Positions 17,642-25,560 of a DNA stretch of 64,000 nucleotides are shown here, piece by piece (position 1 is the first letter of the stretch; every line of letters starts with the position of its first letter). This stretch comes from an uncultured Prevotella sp. (GTDB lineage Bacteria > Bacteroidota > Bacteroidia > Bacteroidales > Bacteroidaceae), in contig OMXO01000019.1 in assembly GCA_900315035.1 (NCBI GenBank), positions 1 through 64,000 on the forward strand, in the 5' to 3' direction. The notes below the pieces were generated by a model. It ran no database searches. It had not been told where the DNA came from and saw nothing but the letters and a program-made list of their open reading frames with translations. The translations under genes and the position numbers were made by a program.

Positions 17642-19744
17642 TCAACTCATTAATTTGTCTGTGTTCACCTTCTTGAATGTAGAACGTACCGTGTCGTTAG
17701 AAATAACAACGGCATTCTCAACATAGGGCTTCAGCATATCATACTCTGTTGCCGTTAGCTCCTTGTGAAGCAATGGGAACAGAATGACCTGCTTGGAAAT
17801 AGAAGGATAGAACTCTGTGATTATCTTTGAGGCGTGGCTCTTGTCGAACTTTTGCAAAGGACTATCGATGAATACAGGGAACTGGATACCGCTTTCATCC
17901 ACCAGTGCTTTCAGAACGGATGTGGCATACAGCTGCTTTTCGCCCTTAGAAAGAAGCATTTTGTCTATCTCAAATCCATTTGATGAGTATAGCTTAATAT
18001 CCATTGAGTCATCTTCCAACTCAACTTCCACACGTCCAATGAAATCTTCCTTATGCATCAAAGTGTTGAGGGCATTTCTGATCCTCAGTTCTAATGATGA
18101 CTTCTTGGTTTCCTTCAACGAAAACAGAAAGGTGTCAAGTTCGCCGATTAGCTCACTGGCAACTTTATCCTTCTCTTCGTCTGCATCATCCACACTTACC
18201 TTTCGGCTCAGTTCCTTAATCTGCTTATTCAGAGATTCCAATGTCAACCTCAGCTCGCCAGTTTTGACGTGGTTCTGGCGAAGTTGCTCATCTGTATCTT
18301 TAATCTTTTGCTCGATTTCGTTTTTCTTATCGCGAAGAGCCTTTACCACCTCATCGCTTTCCTTGCTCTGAATGTTTGCCAAACGTCTGGCATTTCGCTC
18401 CAGAGTAATCCTGTTTTTGCGATAGGCCTCAGCAAGGGTGGAGAATTCCAGCTTGTAGGTTGTTGTCAAGCTATTGTATACGGCTTCGATTTCAGCAAAG
18501 TCATCGTCAGATATATTCAGACGTATTTCTCTGTTTGAAGTGCCACCACGATATTTGGCGATGATACTTTCCAATTTCTTCTGAGCCTCTTGTGTTTCTT
18601 TCTTCTTCAAAGGCATAGAGCTTAGAAGTTGTACCATGTCGCTGCTTAGTGCATCAAGCACACTATTCTGAGCTACCGCTGCATTGTTAATTGCAGTGGT
18701 GTTATGATCTGCCTTTGCAAGTTGACAGGCTTGGCTGAACACATTGCCGGCAACGGCAAACGGAGCATAGTCGATAAACTGCTTGATGGCATTCTTCATT
18801 CTGGCATCTTCCTGTTTACAATGCTCTATCACTGCCTTAACTCTTTGCAGTTCTTCTGTCTTCACGCTACTTCCTTCACGAGACAGCTTAGTTTGAAGTT
18901 GCTCGTTTTCTTCTCGCAAAGCATCCATAGAGGCTTGCATCTGTTCAATGGTAGATTCCAAATCCAGAGCTTCTTGCCGCTTCGAATCTCTTTCTGCTTC
19001 CAACGACTCAAGCTTGTCTCTGAGACTCAAATCTTTCGACTTCTTGCGATAACGCAATCTCAGGCTTTCAAGGTTGGTTTTCAGTTCCTCGTATTTCCTG
19101 ATACCAAGCACCTCTTCGTATGCCTGACTCAATTTACGGCGTTCTGCAATAGTGCTGGTTTCTGCCAGCGAAACGATTTCCTCAGAGTCGAAGAAGAAAA
19201 GGCTAGCAATGTCTTTATTCAGAATGAAGTCATTGATGAAAACATCTGGTCCTATTTCTTCCGTCAACTCATTGCGATTGCCGTCAATCAGAATCTCAAC
19301 ATCCTCTTTCTGGAATAGCGCATCATAACTGCGTTTTACTGAAATATTGCGGCATGGAATTGAAGGTATGCCAACTTCTGTGAAGCAGATGGTGACACTA
19401 CAGATACTGTCTTTCTGTATCTTCTCATAGCCAGTGTAGCCGTTTTTCTTGATAACTGCTATGGCTTCAGGAGTTGCCAGCTCTTCGTAACGTCTGGCGG
19501 CACTCAGGTTCAAGTTGCCCTTTTGAGTAGCAGTATAGTTACTTGAATCTTGCCCAGAAACAGGAATATCGCCAACGAAACGTCCATATAGGCACCAGAG
19601 CAAAGAATGAAGGAAGGTGGTTTTGCCAAAGCCATTCTCACCACATACCAGATAGATATTCTTGCTTTCGTCAAAGTTGAAACTAATGGCGTTTTCGCCT
19701 TCGTAAAGGCGATAGTTATTCAGGATGATTTTATTTATCAGCAT
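17642..19744 (-). CDS. dndD: DNA phosphorothioation ATPase DndD
   Basis: A 700-aa SMC-like ATPase. The head starts IKNIILNNYRLYEG-like (residues 4-16), has Walker A GENGFGKTT at 35-43 and, at the far end, LSKGEKQLYATSVLKAL followed by FPVFIDSPLQKFDKSHAS as signature and Walker B/D-loop. Long coiled coils fill the middle; no CxxC hook is present, unlike the second ATPase of this operon. DndD hydrolyses ATP and is thought to open or nick DNA so that DndC can exchange an oxygen for sulfur in the backbone. Its start overlaps the end of dndC by 7 bp. Confidence 0.92.
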   Translation of the reverse strand: MLINKIILNNYRLYEGENAISFNFDESKNIYLVCGENGFGKTTFLHSLLWCLYGRFVGDIPVSGQDSSNYTATQKGNLNLSAARRYEELATPEAIAVIKKNGYTGYEKIQKDSICSVTICFTEVGIPSIPCRNISVKRSYDALFQKEDVEILIDGNRNELTEEIGPDVFINDFILNKDIASLFFFDSEEIVSLAETSTIAERRKLSQAYEEVLGIRKYEELKTNLESLRLRYRKKSKDLSLRDKLESLEAERDSKRQEALDLESTIEQMQASMDALREENEQLQTKLSREGSSVKTEELQRVKAVIEHCKQEDARMKNAIKQFIDYAPFAVAGNVFSQACQLAKADHNTTAINNAAVAQNSVLDALSSDMVQLLSSMPLKKKETQEAQKKLESIIAKYRGGTSNREIRLNISDDDFAEIEAVYNSLTTTYKLEFSTLAEAYRKNRITLERNARRLANIQSKESDEVVKALRDKKNEIEQKIKDTDEQLRQNHVKTGELRLTLESLNKQIKELSRKVSVDDADEEKDKVASELIGELDTFLFSLKETKKSSLELRIRNALNTLMHKEDFIGRVEVELEDDSMDIKLYSSNGFEIDKMLLSKGEKQLYATSVLKALVDESGIQFPVFIDSPLQKFDKSHASKIITEFYPSISKQVILFPLLHKELTATEYDMLKPYVENAVVISNDTVRSTFKKVNTDKLMS

Positions 19745-21087
19745 GTTTCACCTCCTTTCTTCACATAGCGGTCAAGCTGCTCATCCAAATCATTCTGTAA
19801 TCCATATTTTCTCATCAGCAAAACCTTGCTCTTTTGCAGAGCTAAGAGTTCCTGAATCAATTGGAAATGGCTTGGGTCTTTGCAAGAACGCTCCAGTATA
19901 AGCCTTTCCTGCAAACCTATCTCCAAGTTGGGGATGCTATATCCGTATATCTCGTTATAGATGTCGTTTACTGTTGTTGAGAAGTTGCCATCACGGAACC
20001 AGATAACCTGAATAGCTATTAGCTCCTGGCTTGTAATCAAACGAATACTTGAATGTTCTTCCTGCACTTTCTTCTGGACTTTCAACAGGTTTCTCAGCAT
20101 TTCTATTCGATATTCCATCGTATAGTTTCCCAGGTTGTGACCTGTACTGTCAACGGCAGTTTGTCCGTTGCGGCGGGTGGAACAGCGTAGTTCTGATACG
20201 TTTCTGTTCTCTACCAGTTTGTTACGGAAGTCCAAGAGGGGCTGCATCCATGAAACACCATTTTGTATCAACGATGACATAGATTTGTCTTCCTTTACCA
20301 CAGTACAAATCCAGCAACCAAAGCGGCTTTGTCCGCAGGAACGATGGCTATCATCTGTCACCACTGTAGGACATTCGTAGTCATCGGCAGAAGCATCCAG
20401 ATATATTTTGTAGAGTATCTCGTTGTCGAAACCCCAAGGTGAAGGGATGGCATTGATAACCCACCAAACCTCTTCAAGCATCAGTTCCTTGATGGGTGCA
20501 TAGGTGAAGGTGTTGGGGTTCAGAGGATGCTTCGAAAGGCGATGACCCTTTATCTCATGTCGTTTGATAGAGCGTTCACGCTGCTGGCTTTCCGTCAGAC
20601 GAGTTCCCACCAAGACAATGGCTTCACCATCAGCAACAACCTGATCTGTGATGAACTTCGAGGTGGGCTTTATCTTCATCTTCTCTGTGCAGAAGCGGAA
20701 AGCATTGTTGGGGACAGGATAGCCCTTGCCAATGACACAACTCCAGAACGTATCTTCCAGTTGTGGGGTGGTAGTCACCACCTGCACAGGAAGGTGCTGC
20801 TCCTGAGCCGCCTTGCCTATTTCAAACAAAACTGTAGTAACATATTCTTCGATGACAGGATTCTCCACCATCGTATCATTGCAAACAACATAGACGCGAC
20901 GACGCAACTCTGTGCCTTCGTCGCGCAATTCCTGCATTGCAATCCAAGTGAGCATTAAGAGTACCGTTGAGTCTTTGCCGCCCGAGAAACCAATAATCCA
21001 CGGACGGCAATTCTTGTCTGCCTCCATGTACTGGTCTTTCAGCTCGTCTACGACAGCCCGTACTCTCTTTGACTTTATCTCGATCAT
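19738..21087 (-). CDS. dndC: DNA phosphorothioation sulfurtransferase DndC
   Basis: A 449-aa protein of the PAPS-reductase/ATP-pyrophosphatase class. The P-loop SGGKDSTVLL is at 35-44. A later cysteine cluster, with SCGQSRFGCWICTVVKEDKS around 250-270 and another Cys shortly before, fits the Fe-S site known in DndC. The enzyme activates the DNA phosphate with ATP and passes sulfur from a cysteine desulfurase. No dndA desulfurase is in the window, so a housekeeping IscS is presumably used, as in several known dnd clusters. No dndB lies nearby. It is the first enzyme gene of the operon, 84 bp after an XRE regulator. Confidence 0.94.
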   Translation of the reverse strand: MIEIKSKRVRAVVDELKDQYMEADKNCRPWIIGFSGGKDSTVLLMLTWIAMQELRDEGTELRRRVYVVCNDTMVENPVIEEYVTTVLFEIGKAAQEQHLPVQVVTTTPQLEDTFWSCVIGKGYPVPNNAFRFCTEKMKIKPTSKFITDQVVADGEAIVLVGTRLTESQQRERSIKRHEIKGHRLSKHPLNPNTFTYAPIKELMLEEVWWVINAIPSPWGFDNEILYKIYLDASADDYECPTVVTDDSHRSCGQSRFGCWICTVVKEDKSMSSLIQNGVSWMQPLLDFRNKLVENRNVSELRCSTRRNGQTAVDSTGHNLGNYTMEYRIEMLRNLLKVQKKVQEEHSSIRLITSQELIAIQVIWFRDGNFSTTVNDIYNEIYGYSIPNLEIGLQERLILERSCKDPSHFQLIQELLALQKSKVLLMRKYGLQNDLDEQLDRYVKKGGETC

Positions 21088-21171
21088 TTTGTAAAATAAC
21101 TAATTAGACAGATTGTCTACGTATCCAATTTTTCTCTTGTGGGCTTACATATTTACTTCCTTTAGACGTTT

Positions 21172-21390
21172 TCATTTTGTTGAACATATCAGGGTTCTGA
21201 CATCCACGTCCAACACTCGTGCAATCTCTGTCAATTGAGGTAATGATGGCTGAACCTTGTTGAGGCACCAGCGGGAGACGGTGTTCTCCTGCTTGCCGAT
21301 TTGCTCTGCCAGCCAGCGGCTGGTTTTCCCTTGCTCTACAAGCACAACCTTAATGCGGTTGTAGCTTTCTCCTTGTTGATTATTCGTCAT
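21172..21390 (-). CDS. XRE-family regulator upstream of dnd operon
   Basis: A 72-aa Cro/C1-type protein with RWLAEQIGKQENTVSRW as the helix-turn-helix and a following third helix, ending in DVRTLICSTK. A longer frame starts with TTG at 21414, but that codon is part of the -7 box, so I place the start at the ATG at 21390. The protein is on the same strand and 84 bp ahead of dndC, and is likely to repress its own promoter and with it the operon. Control of dnd clusters is usually by DndB, which is missing here, so this gene may take that role; that is inference. Confidence 0.85.
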   Translation of the reverse strand: MTNNQQGESYNRIKVVLVEQGKTSRWLAEQIGKQENTVSRWCLNKVQPSLPQLTEIARVLDVDVRTLICSTK

Positions 21391-21411
21391 GTTCAGTTGA
21401 ATTTTCAGCTG

Positions 21412-21419
21412 CAAATATA
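21412..21419 (-). promoter_or_regulatory. -7 box TATATTTG for XRE-dnd operon
   Basis: On the minus strand TATATTTG fits the Bacteroidetes consensus TAnnTTTG, 22 bp ahead of the ATG of the XRE gene. A TTG-containing segment lies at about the right distance for a -33 box but is not a good TTTG. This box decides the start of the XRE gene. Confidence 0.7.
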
Positions 21420-21542
21420 TAAAAATAAATCGAGAAACAACAGAAATCTACAGAAAAATTTGTAAAAAAGATAATCTTTCAATAAACATAGGCACATTAT
21501 CATGTGTATTTAGTGATATGCGACTCATCAAATAGCACGTTT

Positions 21543-21962
21543 TCACATATTATTAATGGAAAGCTCTTCTTTGCCATATTCATGCCACCACCTTGTGGCA
21601 GCGCTGAGGGCACGGACTGGGACACGGATTCTGTCGGGCCAAGTGGGAGGCACTTCGTCAGCATTGATACCAGCAAGCATACAAAAGAAGGTGAGGTCGC
21701 CCTCGATGTATTCATGCAGTTGCTGGAGGGCAATGGCGGTGCCCAGTTTCTTGTCGAAGTCTGCCTCGTCAGTGGCAAACTGCACATGGGCCACAAGATG
21801 GGGAGGTTTCTGTTGATACAATAGCCAGGCATCGCCAAACCCCTCTACATAACGGCACTCAGCCACGAAATCACTCTGCTCCACATGCTGGGGAGCCAAA
21901 CCATGCTCAACCGTCCGTGGGAACAGCTGAATGTAATCCAAATCAAGTTTTCTACGTTCCAT
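21543..21962 (-). CDS. Hypothetical 139-aa protein
   Basis: A soluble 139-aa protein starting MERRKLDLDYIQLFPRTVEH. I recognise no family. It is rich in aromatic residues (QLFP, WLLYQQ, PPTWPDR, RWWHEYGKE) and acidic in the middle. The minus frame is longer than the competing plus frames and has its own promoter box 120 bp upstream. It lies outside the dnd operon, separated by about 130 bp of A+T-rich DNA, so it may mark the edge of the island. Confidence 0.65.
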   Translation of the reverse strand: MERRKLDLDYIQLFPRTVEHGLAPQHVEQSDFVAECRYVEGFGDAWLLYQQKPPHLVAHVQFATDEADFDKKLGTAIALQQLHEYIEGDLTFFCMLAGINADEVPPTWPDRIRVPVRALSAATRWWHEYGKEELSINNM

Positions 21963-22062
21963 ATCGTTTACTGTTTAGTGAATAGATTTGCTCGTTCACT
22001 CGCATCTTCTTACCACCGTTGCCAACGATAATCGAGGCTGGTTGGTGGGCTACATGAGCCAC
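21952..22062 (-). CDS. Possible 36-aa leader or small protein overlapping the next gene
   Basis: A frame of 36 codons starts at a GTG (22062) and reads HQPASIIVGNGGKKMRVNEQ in its middle, ending at 21952 inside the first codons of the 139-aa gene. The composition looks like real protein, and overlap with the start of the next gene would couple their translation. An internal ATG would give a 17-aa version. No family is recognised; it might instead be the broken end of an older gene. Confidence 0.4.
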   Translation of the reverse strand: MAHVAHQPASIIVGNGGKKMRVNEQIYSLNSKRYGT

Positions 22063-22082
22063 TCTTGATGCTATTGCGGTTG

Positions 22083-22090
22083 CAAAGATA
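22083..22090 (-). promoter_or_regulatory. -7 box TATCTTTG ahead of the small frame and 139-aa gene
   Basis: TATCTTTG on the minus strand matches TAnnTTTG. The resulting leader to the 139-aa gene would be about 115 nt, long for this genome, and would include the 36-codon frame. Confidence 0.55.
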
Positions 22091-22155
22091 TGAAATTGTA
22101 GCGAAATTACAAAGGTTTCACTGGAATATTTTTGGTTTTACGTGATTTTGGTAAA

Positions 22156-22372
22156 TTACCCAATGGTTGGGTAAAACAGGATTTCCAAATATACTTGACT
22201 TCAAAATCGAGTCGTGCCAAAGAAGACGGCTGTGCGGACTTGCCGTCCGGTCTGAAGACACGTTAACATTGGCACGATTGACAGCGGTCAAAACATCTAT
22301 CCAACCATATATATAATAAGGTAGGGCAGAAGTTTCGTGGTTGTCTATTCTCAACGGGGGCTGTCTGCCCCC
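22156..22372. repeat. Intergenic DNA with three hairpins, no gene seen
   Basis: From 22091 to 22480 I see no convincing gene. The stretch holds a palindrome TTACCCAA/TTGGGTAA (22156-22174, 3-nt loop), a 9-bp inverted repeat TCGTGCCAA/TTGGCACGA (22212-22220 and 22269-22277) enclosing a CGGAC/GTCCG hairpin, and GGGGGC/GCCCCC (22356-22372, 5-nt loop). None is followed by a T-run, so they are not standard terminators. Confidence 0.6.
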
Positions 22373-22495
22373 ACGGCGAAGCCTTGCCCCGAGTGTTTTC
22401 AGTGGTATAGATTATATTGGGTCTGCGAGTCCGCGATTAACAACAATTAACGGCAGAAATGGCATGGTTTCGAGGGAAATTGCTACCTTTGCAAA

Positions 22496-22680
22496 GTGAA
22501 TTACAAATGAATTACAAGTGAGAAATCGAACCACATAGAGATGAAGCAGAAGGGTGCTGGTTCTCAGTGTGTTAGACGGAAAAATATAGGGAGCCTCTCC
22601 TTCCGCGAGAGATACCTCTCTCTCCGCTGACAAATCCGCGTAACTAGTTGTTATCAATAAGTTACGCGGGTTTTCTTTTT
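22496..22680 (+). ncRNA. Candidate short transcript between promoter box and terminator
   Basis: A TACCTTTG box at 22484-22491 on the plus strand is followed about 145 bp later by a strong terminator, with no sizeable gene in between. The RNA would be about 185 nt and contains CTCTC/GAGAG hairpins. A 29-codon frame starting MKQKGAGSQCVRRKNIG lies inside, so the transcript could be either a small RNA or a small mRNA. The -33 region is weak. Confidence 0.4.
22636..22680 (+). terminator. Intrinsic terminator, 10-bp perfect stem
   Basis: CCGCGTAACT at 22636-22645 pairs perfectly with AGTTACGCGG at 22660-22669 across a 14-nt loop and is followed by GTTTTCTTTTT. It can end the candidate transcript on the plus strand. 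On the other strand no T-run follows. Confidence 0.75.
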
Positions 22681-22705
22681 CTCCGTTAGCATTATTATCT
22701 CCTTT

Positions 22706-23545
22706 TTATTCGTAGGCATATATTAGTCCGTACTTCTCATGCAGCTTCCGAAGAGAGCCGTCCGACTTCATCTGACTGATGATGTCGTTCACCATCTGCA
22801 AAAGATCCTCCTGTCCCTTCTGCATGAGGACACCAATTTCACCACGAGTAAATGGAGCGTTCAACAGTGGGGCTGCTAGTCGGGTGTCTGTCTGCACATA
22901 GTAAGGAGCCTCTGTGATTTCCGTTATCATCACGTCGGCTGCACCTTCGGCTACAAGTGTTGGTATTTCCTCGTTCTTTTGGTGAACGACTATTTTCGCG
23001 TGAGTGAGGTTTGCGTTGGCAAACTTCTCATTCAGTCCACCAGGATTCACCATGACAGTCACTTCGGGCTTGTCTATGTCGGCCAATGACTTGTAGCGCT
23101 CTGCCTCCGAAGCCCTGCAAAGGATGGTCTTGCCGTTAGCCAGATAGCCGTCGCTCATGAGCATCGTTTCCCGTCTGGTATCTGTTATAGTAATTCCACC
23201 AATGGCAAGGTCGAATATTTGAGGCTCAGTAAGTACGTCGGCTGTCAATGTGGGCCATGAGGTCTTTTTGAATTCTATTTTTACCCCTAACCTTCTTGCT
23301 ATTTCGTTTGCGACATCAATACCAAAGCCCCAATATGTTCCATCGGGTTCACAGAATGATAACGGTCTGTAGTCACCAGTAGTACCAAAGAGGATTGTGC
23401 CTCGATTAAGAATCTCTGCTACCTTATCAGCACTGGTCGTTAGGTCGCTCTGCTCTGTAGCATTATCCTCATTTGAAGAGCATGAGGCAAAACTTGCCGT
23501 TCCCCAGATGATCAGAACAGCTATCAGAAACCACGTCTTTTTCAT
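22706..23545 (-). CDS. PheC-like periplasmic solute-binding lipoprotein
   Basis: A 279-aa lipoprotein with a signal peptide ending near ASFASC, cysteine 22 being the likely lipid anchor. The rest is a family 3 solute-binding fold (residues 45-275). Beyond that, several segments follow cyclohexadienyl dehydratase PheC closely: FGTTGDYRPLSF, SWPTLTADVL, FDLAIGGITIT, VTVMVNPGGLNEKFA and ADVMITE. PheC converts prephenate or arogenate to phenylpyruvate or phenylalanine outside the cytoplasm. No permease or ABC ATPase gene is adjacent, which favours an enzyme over a transporter part. It lies 26 bp after msrA on the same strand and probably shares its promoter. Confidence 0.82.
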   Translation of the reverse strand: MKKTWFLIAVLIIWGTASFASCSSNEDNATEQSDLTTSADKVAEILNRGTILFGTTGDYRPLSFCEPDGTYWGFGIDVANEIARRLGVKIEFKKTSWPTLTADVLTEPQIFDLAIGGITITDTRRETMLMSDGYLANGKTILCRASEAERYKSLADIDKPEVTVMVNPGGLNEKFANANLTHAKIVVHQKNEEIPTLVAEGAADVMITEITEAPYYVQTDTRLAAPLLNAPFTRGEIGVLMQKGQEDLLQMVNDIISQMKSDGSLRKLHEKYGLIYAYE

Positions 23546-23571
23546 ATCGGTTTAGTTATTATTTCGAATGA

Positions 23572-24129
23572 TTACTTATGCTCTTTGGCTTGCCTGGCAA
23601 ACTCAAACAGCGATAGCGGCAGATGGCAGTAGCCGTCGGGATTCTTGTCGAGATAGTCCTGATGATACTCCTCGGCTGTGTAGAAGTTCTGCAGGGGCAG
23701 TTTCTCTACGGCTAAGGGCTGCTGGTAGTTCTTCTGCTCTTCGGTAAACACCTTTTCGATGACGGGCAGATCGGCCGAGTCCGTGAAATATACACCCGTG
23801 CGATAGCGCGTTCCCTCATCGTGTCCCTGCTTGTTCAGGCTCGTCGGGTCGATGGCCTTGAAGAACATCCGCAGCAGGAATTCGAGACTGACCACGTCGG
23901 GATGGTATCTCACCACGACCGTCTCTGCAAACCCCGTCTGGTCGGTATAAACCTCCTTATACGTCGGGTTCTCGGTGTGCCCGTTGGCGAAACCCACCTC
24001 TGTGGCGACCACGCCCTCAATCTGCTTGAAGTAGTGCTCCGTCCCCCAGAAACAGCCTCCCGCCAGATAGATCTCCTTCGTGGGCTTCTCGTCCATGTTC
24101 GTCTGTAAATTGTCGTCGTTTAGCTTCAT
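23572..24129 (-). CDS. msrA: Peptide methionine-S-sulfoxide reductase MsrA
   Basis: A 185-aa MsrA that reduces methionine-S-sulfoxide in proteins and free methionine. AGGCFWGTEHYF has the catalytic cysteine in GCFW; GFANGHTENPTYKEVYT and YHQDYLDKNPDGYC are further family blocks. I start it at the ATG at 24129 and not at the longer frame from 24201, because the extra 24 codons run through a TATCTTTG promoter box. There is no signal peptide, so it acts in the cytoplasm. The domain alone is present, with no MsrB fusion. Confidence 0.93.
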   Translation of the reverse strand: MKLNDDNLQTNMDEKPTKEIYLAGGCFWGTEHYFKQIEGVVATEVGFANGHTENPTYKEVYTDQTGFAETVVVRYHPDVVSLEFLLRMFFKAIDPTSLNKQGHDEGTRYRTGVYFTDSADLPVIEKVFTEEQKNYQQPLAVEKLPLQNFYTAEEYHQDYLDKNPDGYCHLPLSLFEFARQAKEHK

Positions 24130-24157
24130 ATCAAAAAATCTTTTTAAATTCTTCGGG

Positions 24158-24195
24158 CAAAGATAGTCATTATTCTCCTTTTTTTCGTATATTTG
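24158..24195. promoter_or_regulatory. Divergent promoter pair for msrA and the secreted propeller-like gene
   Basis: TATCTTTG on the minus strand (24158-24165) serves msrA, and TATATTTG on the plus strand (24188-24195) serves the gene starting at 24218. The two boxes are only 22 bp apart, so the two polymerases would compete. Confidence 0.7.
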
Positions 24196-24217
24196 CAGCA
24201 AACTTTCAGATACTTTA

Positions 24218-25123
24218 ATGTTTTTGTCTATGATGAGAACCTTATTCCTTATTCCATTCCTGTTGCTGTCGATTCATGTAGAAGCTCAGGACTTTCAGAC
24301 AGAGATTAAGTTGGTTGAAGCGCTCGACTTCAATGGTAAGACACTGGCAAATGCCCCTGCCGGCAAGAGCCGCACCCTGCAATTGGCGCGCACCAAGTTC
24401 TCGACTCCCTTGAACGGCTACACCTCGCTCGCACTGCCTTCGCTGAAGTTGGGCAACATCATCGGCCATCCCACTCTCGGCTGGGACGATACCGACTTCA
24501 AGGTGCCAGAGGGCGTTCCGGCTGTCTATGACGACAAGTGGGCACTCAACGATGTGTTTACCGATGGCGATTTCCCCGTGGCTATCTATGGTCGGATGCC
24601 GAGTTCAGAACTGCTGCCGTGGGGAAAGAGCGAGCAGGATATCTCCTGTCGGGGCCGCGACCCGCATCTCATCATGCTCCTCGATCCGTCGAGAGAGGTG
24701 AAGAAGGTCTATAACACCCGAAACCTCACCATCACGCCCAAGGACAGTCTTTACGGAAGCGTGGAGTGGGCTGTCGTGAAAGACGGGGTGCTCTATTTCT
24801 CCGAGTGCATCTCTACCGCACCTGGTAAAGACTCTCAGGGCGACTATCTGGTGGCGGTCGATATCAACACCGACAAGACGCTCTGGATGAGTAAGCCTCG
24901 CACGGTCAATTCCTCCAACTTCCTGATTGTCGATAACTCTATCATCTGTGGTCTGGGTGGCTCGGGCATTCCCGACCATATCTATGTGCTGAACCGTTTC
25001 ACTGGCGTCAAGACCCGCGAATACTGGGTGCCTACTGCCGCCTATTGGTTCGCTATCGGCGACGACAACATGCTTTACGTTACGCTTTACGACAAGCACG
25101 TCGCCTTCAAAATCACCAAGTAA
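24218..25123 (+). CDS. Secreted protein with beta-propeller-like repeats
   Basis: A protein of 301 aa with a signal peptide ending at HVEAQ, so exported. The start may also be one of two ATGs at 24230 and 24233. From about residue 100 it has repeats of the form strand-turn-D-strand, for example GVLYFSEC, GDYLVAVDINTDKTLWM, DHIYVLNRFTGVKTREYWV and DNMLYVTLYDKHVAFKI, which resemble PQQ-like or SMP-30-like propeller blades. I cannot name a family or substrate. It has its own -7 box 23 bp upstream. The longer minus-strand frames inside it are shadows. Confidence 0.72.
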   Translation: MFLSMMRTLFLIPFLLLSIHVEAQDFQTEIKLVEALDFNGKTLANAPAGKSRTLQLARTKFSTPLNGYTSLALPSLKLGNIIGHPTLGWDDTDFKVPEGVPAVYDDKWALNDVFTDGDFPVAIYGRMPSSELLPWGKSEQDISCRGRDPHLIMLLDPSREVKKVYNTRNLTITPKDSLYGSVEWAVVKDGVLYFSECISTAPGKDSQGDYLVAVDINTDKTLWMSKPRTVNSSNFLIVDNSIICGLGGSGIPDHIYVLNRFTGVKTREYWVPTAAYWFAIGDDNMLYVTLYDKHVAFKITK

Positions 25124-25365
25124 CCACGCGAAACGATAGAGTTAGTTTTAAGGTTCTTCAATGCTGCTTCACGGATTCTCCTTTTGTCGCTGAGTGAATG
25201 TGTTGTTAAATATTTTTGCTAGTAGCAGGAGAAATGCCGATTTGCGATTTCCCTGGGTTGCAAGTGCCCGCGAGCAAGGTAATTTTTGTTTCCTAGTTAG
25301 GCCGCAATTTTCGTCTTTTTTCGTTGACAATGCAAAGGTAACAAAATTTCAAAGGCAGATACTTG

Positions 25366-25544
25366 GATACAGTATACAGATATACAGTTTTAAAACGTGA
25401 CCCTACTTCATAGTCTATTTATAGTTTAATAATATATAATATATATATTATATATTATTAAAAATATTATTATTACAATTATCCTATTTGAGTACACTCT
25501 AATGCCCCCTCACAATATAAAACTGTATATCTGTATATCTGTAT
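25366..25544. repeat. Large imperfect inverted repeat around an AT palindrome
   Basis: The arm at 25366-25394 and the arm at 25518-25544 are near-perfect reverse complements; both contain ATACAG/CTGTAT units repeated three times. They enclose the 38-bp palindrome and about 85 bp of other A+T-rich DNA. The surrounding 25,124-25,560 has no gene that I can support; a minus-strand TACCTTTG box is at 25333-25340 with no gene after it. Confidence 0.7.
25425..25462. repeat. 38-bp perfect AT palindrome
   Basis: Bases 25425-25462 read the same on both strands: two 19-bp arms with no loop, made only of A and T, starting TTTAATAATATATAATATA. It can form a cruciform or, in RNA, a long hairpin. It is followed by more A+T but no simple T-run. 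Confidence 0.9.
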
Positions 25545-25560
25545 CTGTGTGTCGAATGTA

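Noticed and set aside
22118-22354. Minus-strand 78-codon frame
   Set aside because: It runs through several hairpins, has no promoter and no recognisable domain.
1-22700. Integrase or att sites bounding the island
   Set aside because: I found no integrase gene, and no matching direct repeats that I could identify at both ends; the left end is outside the window.
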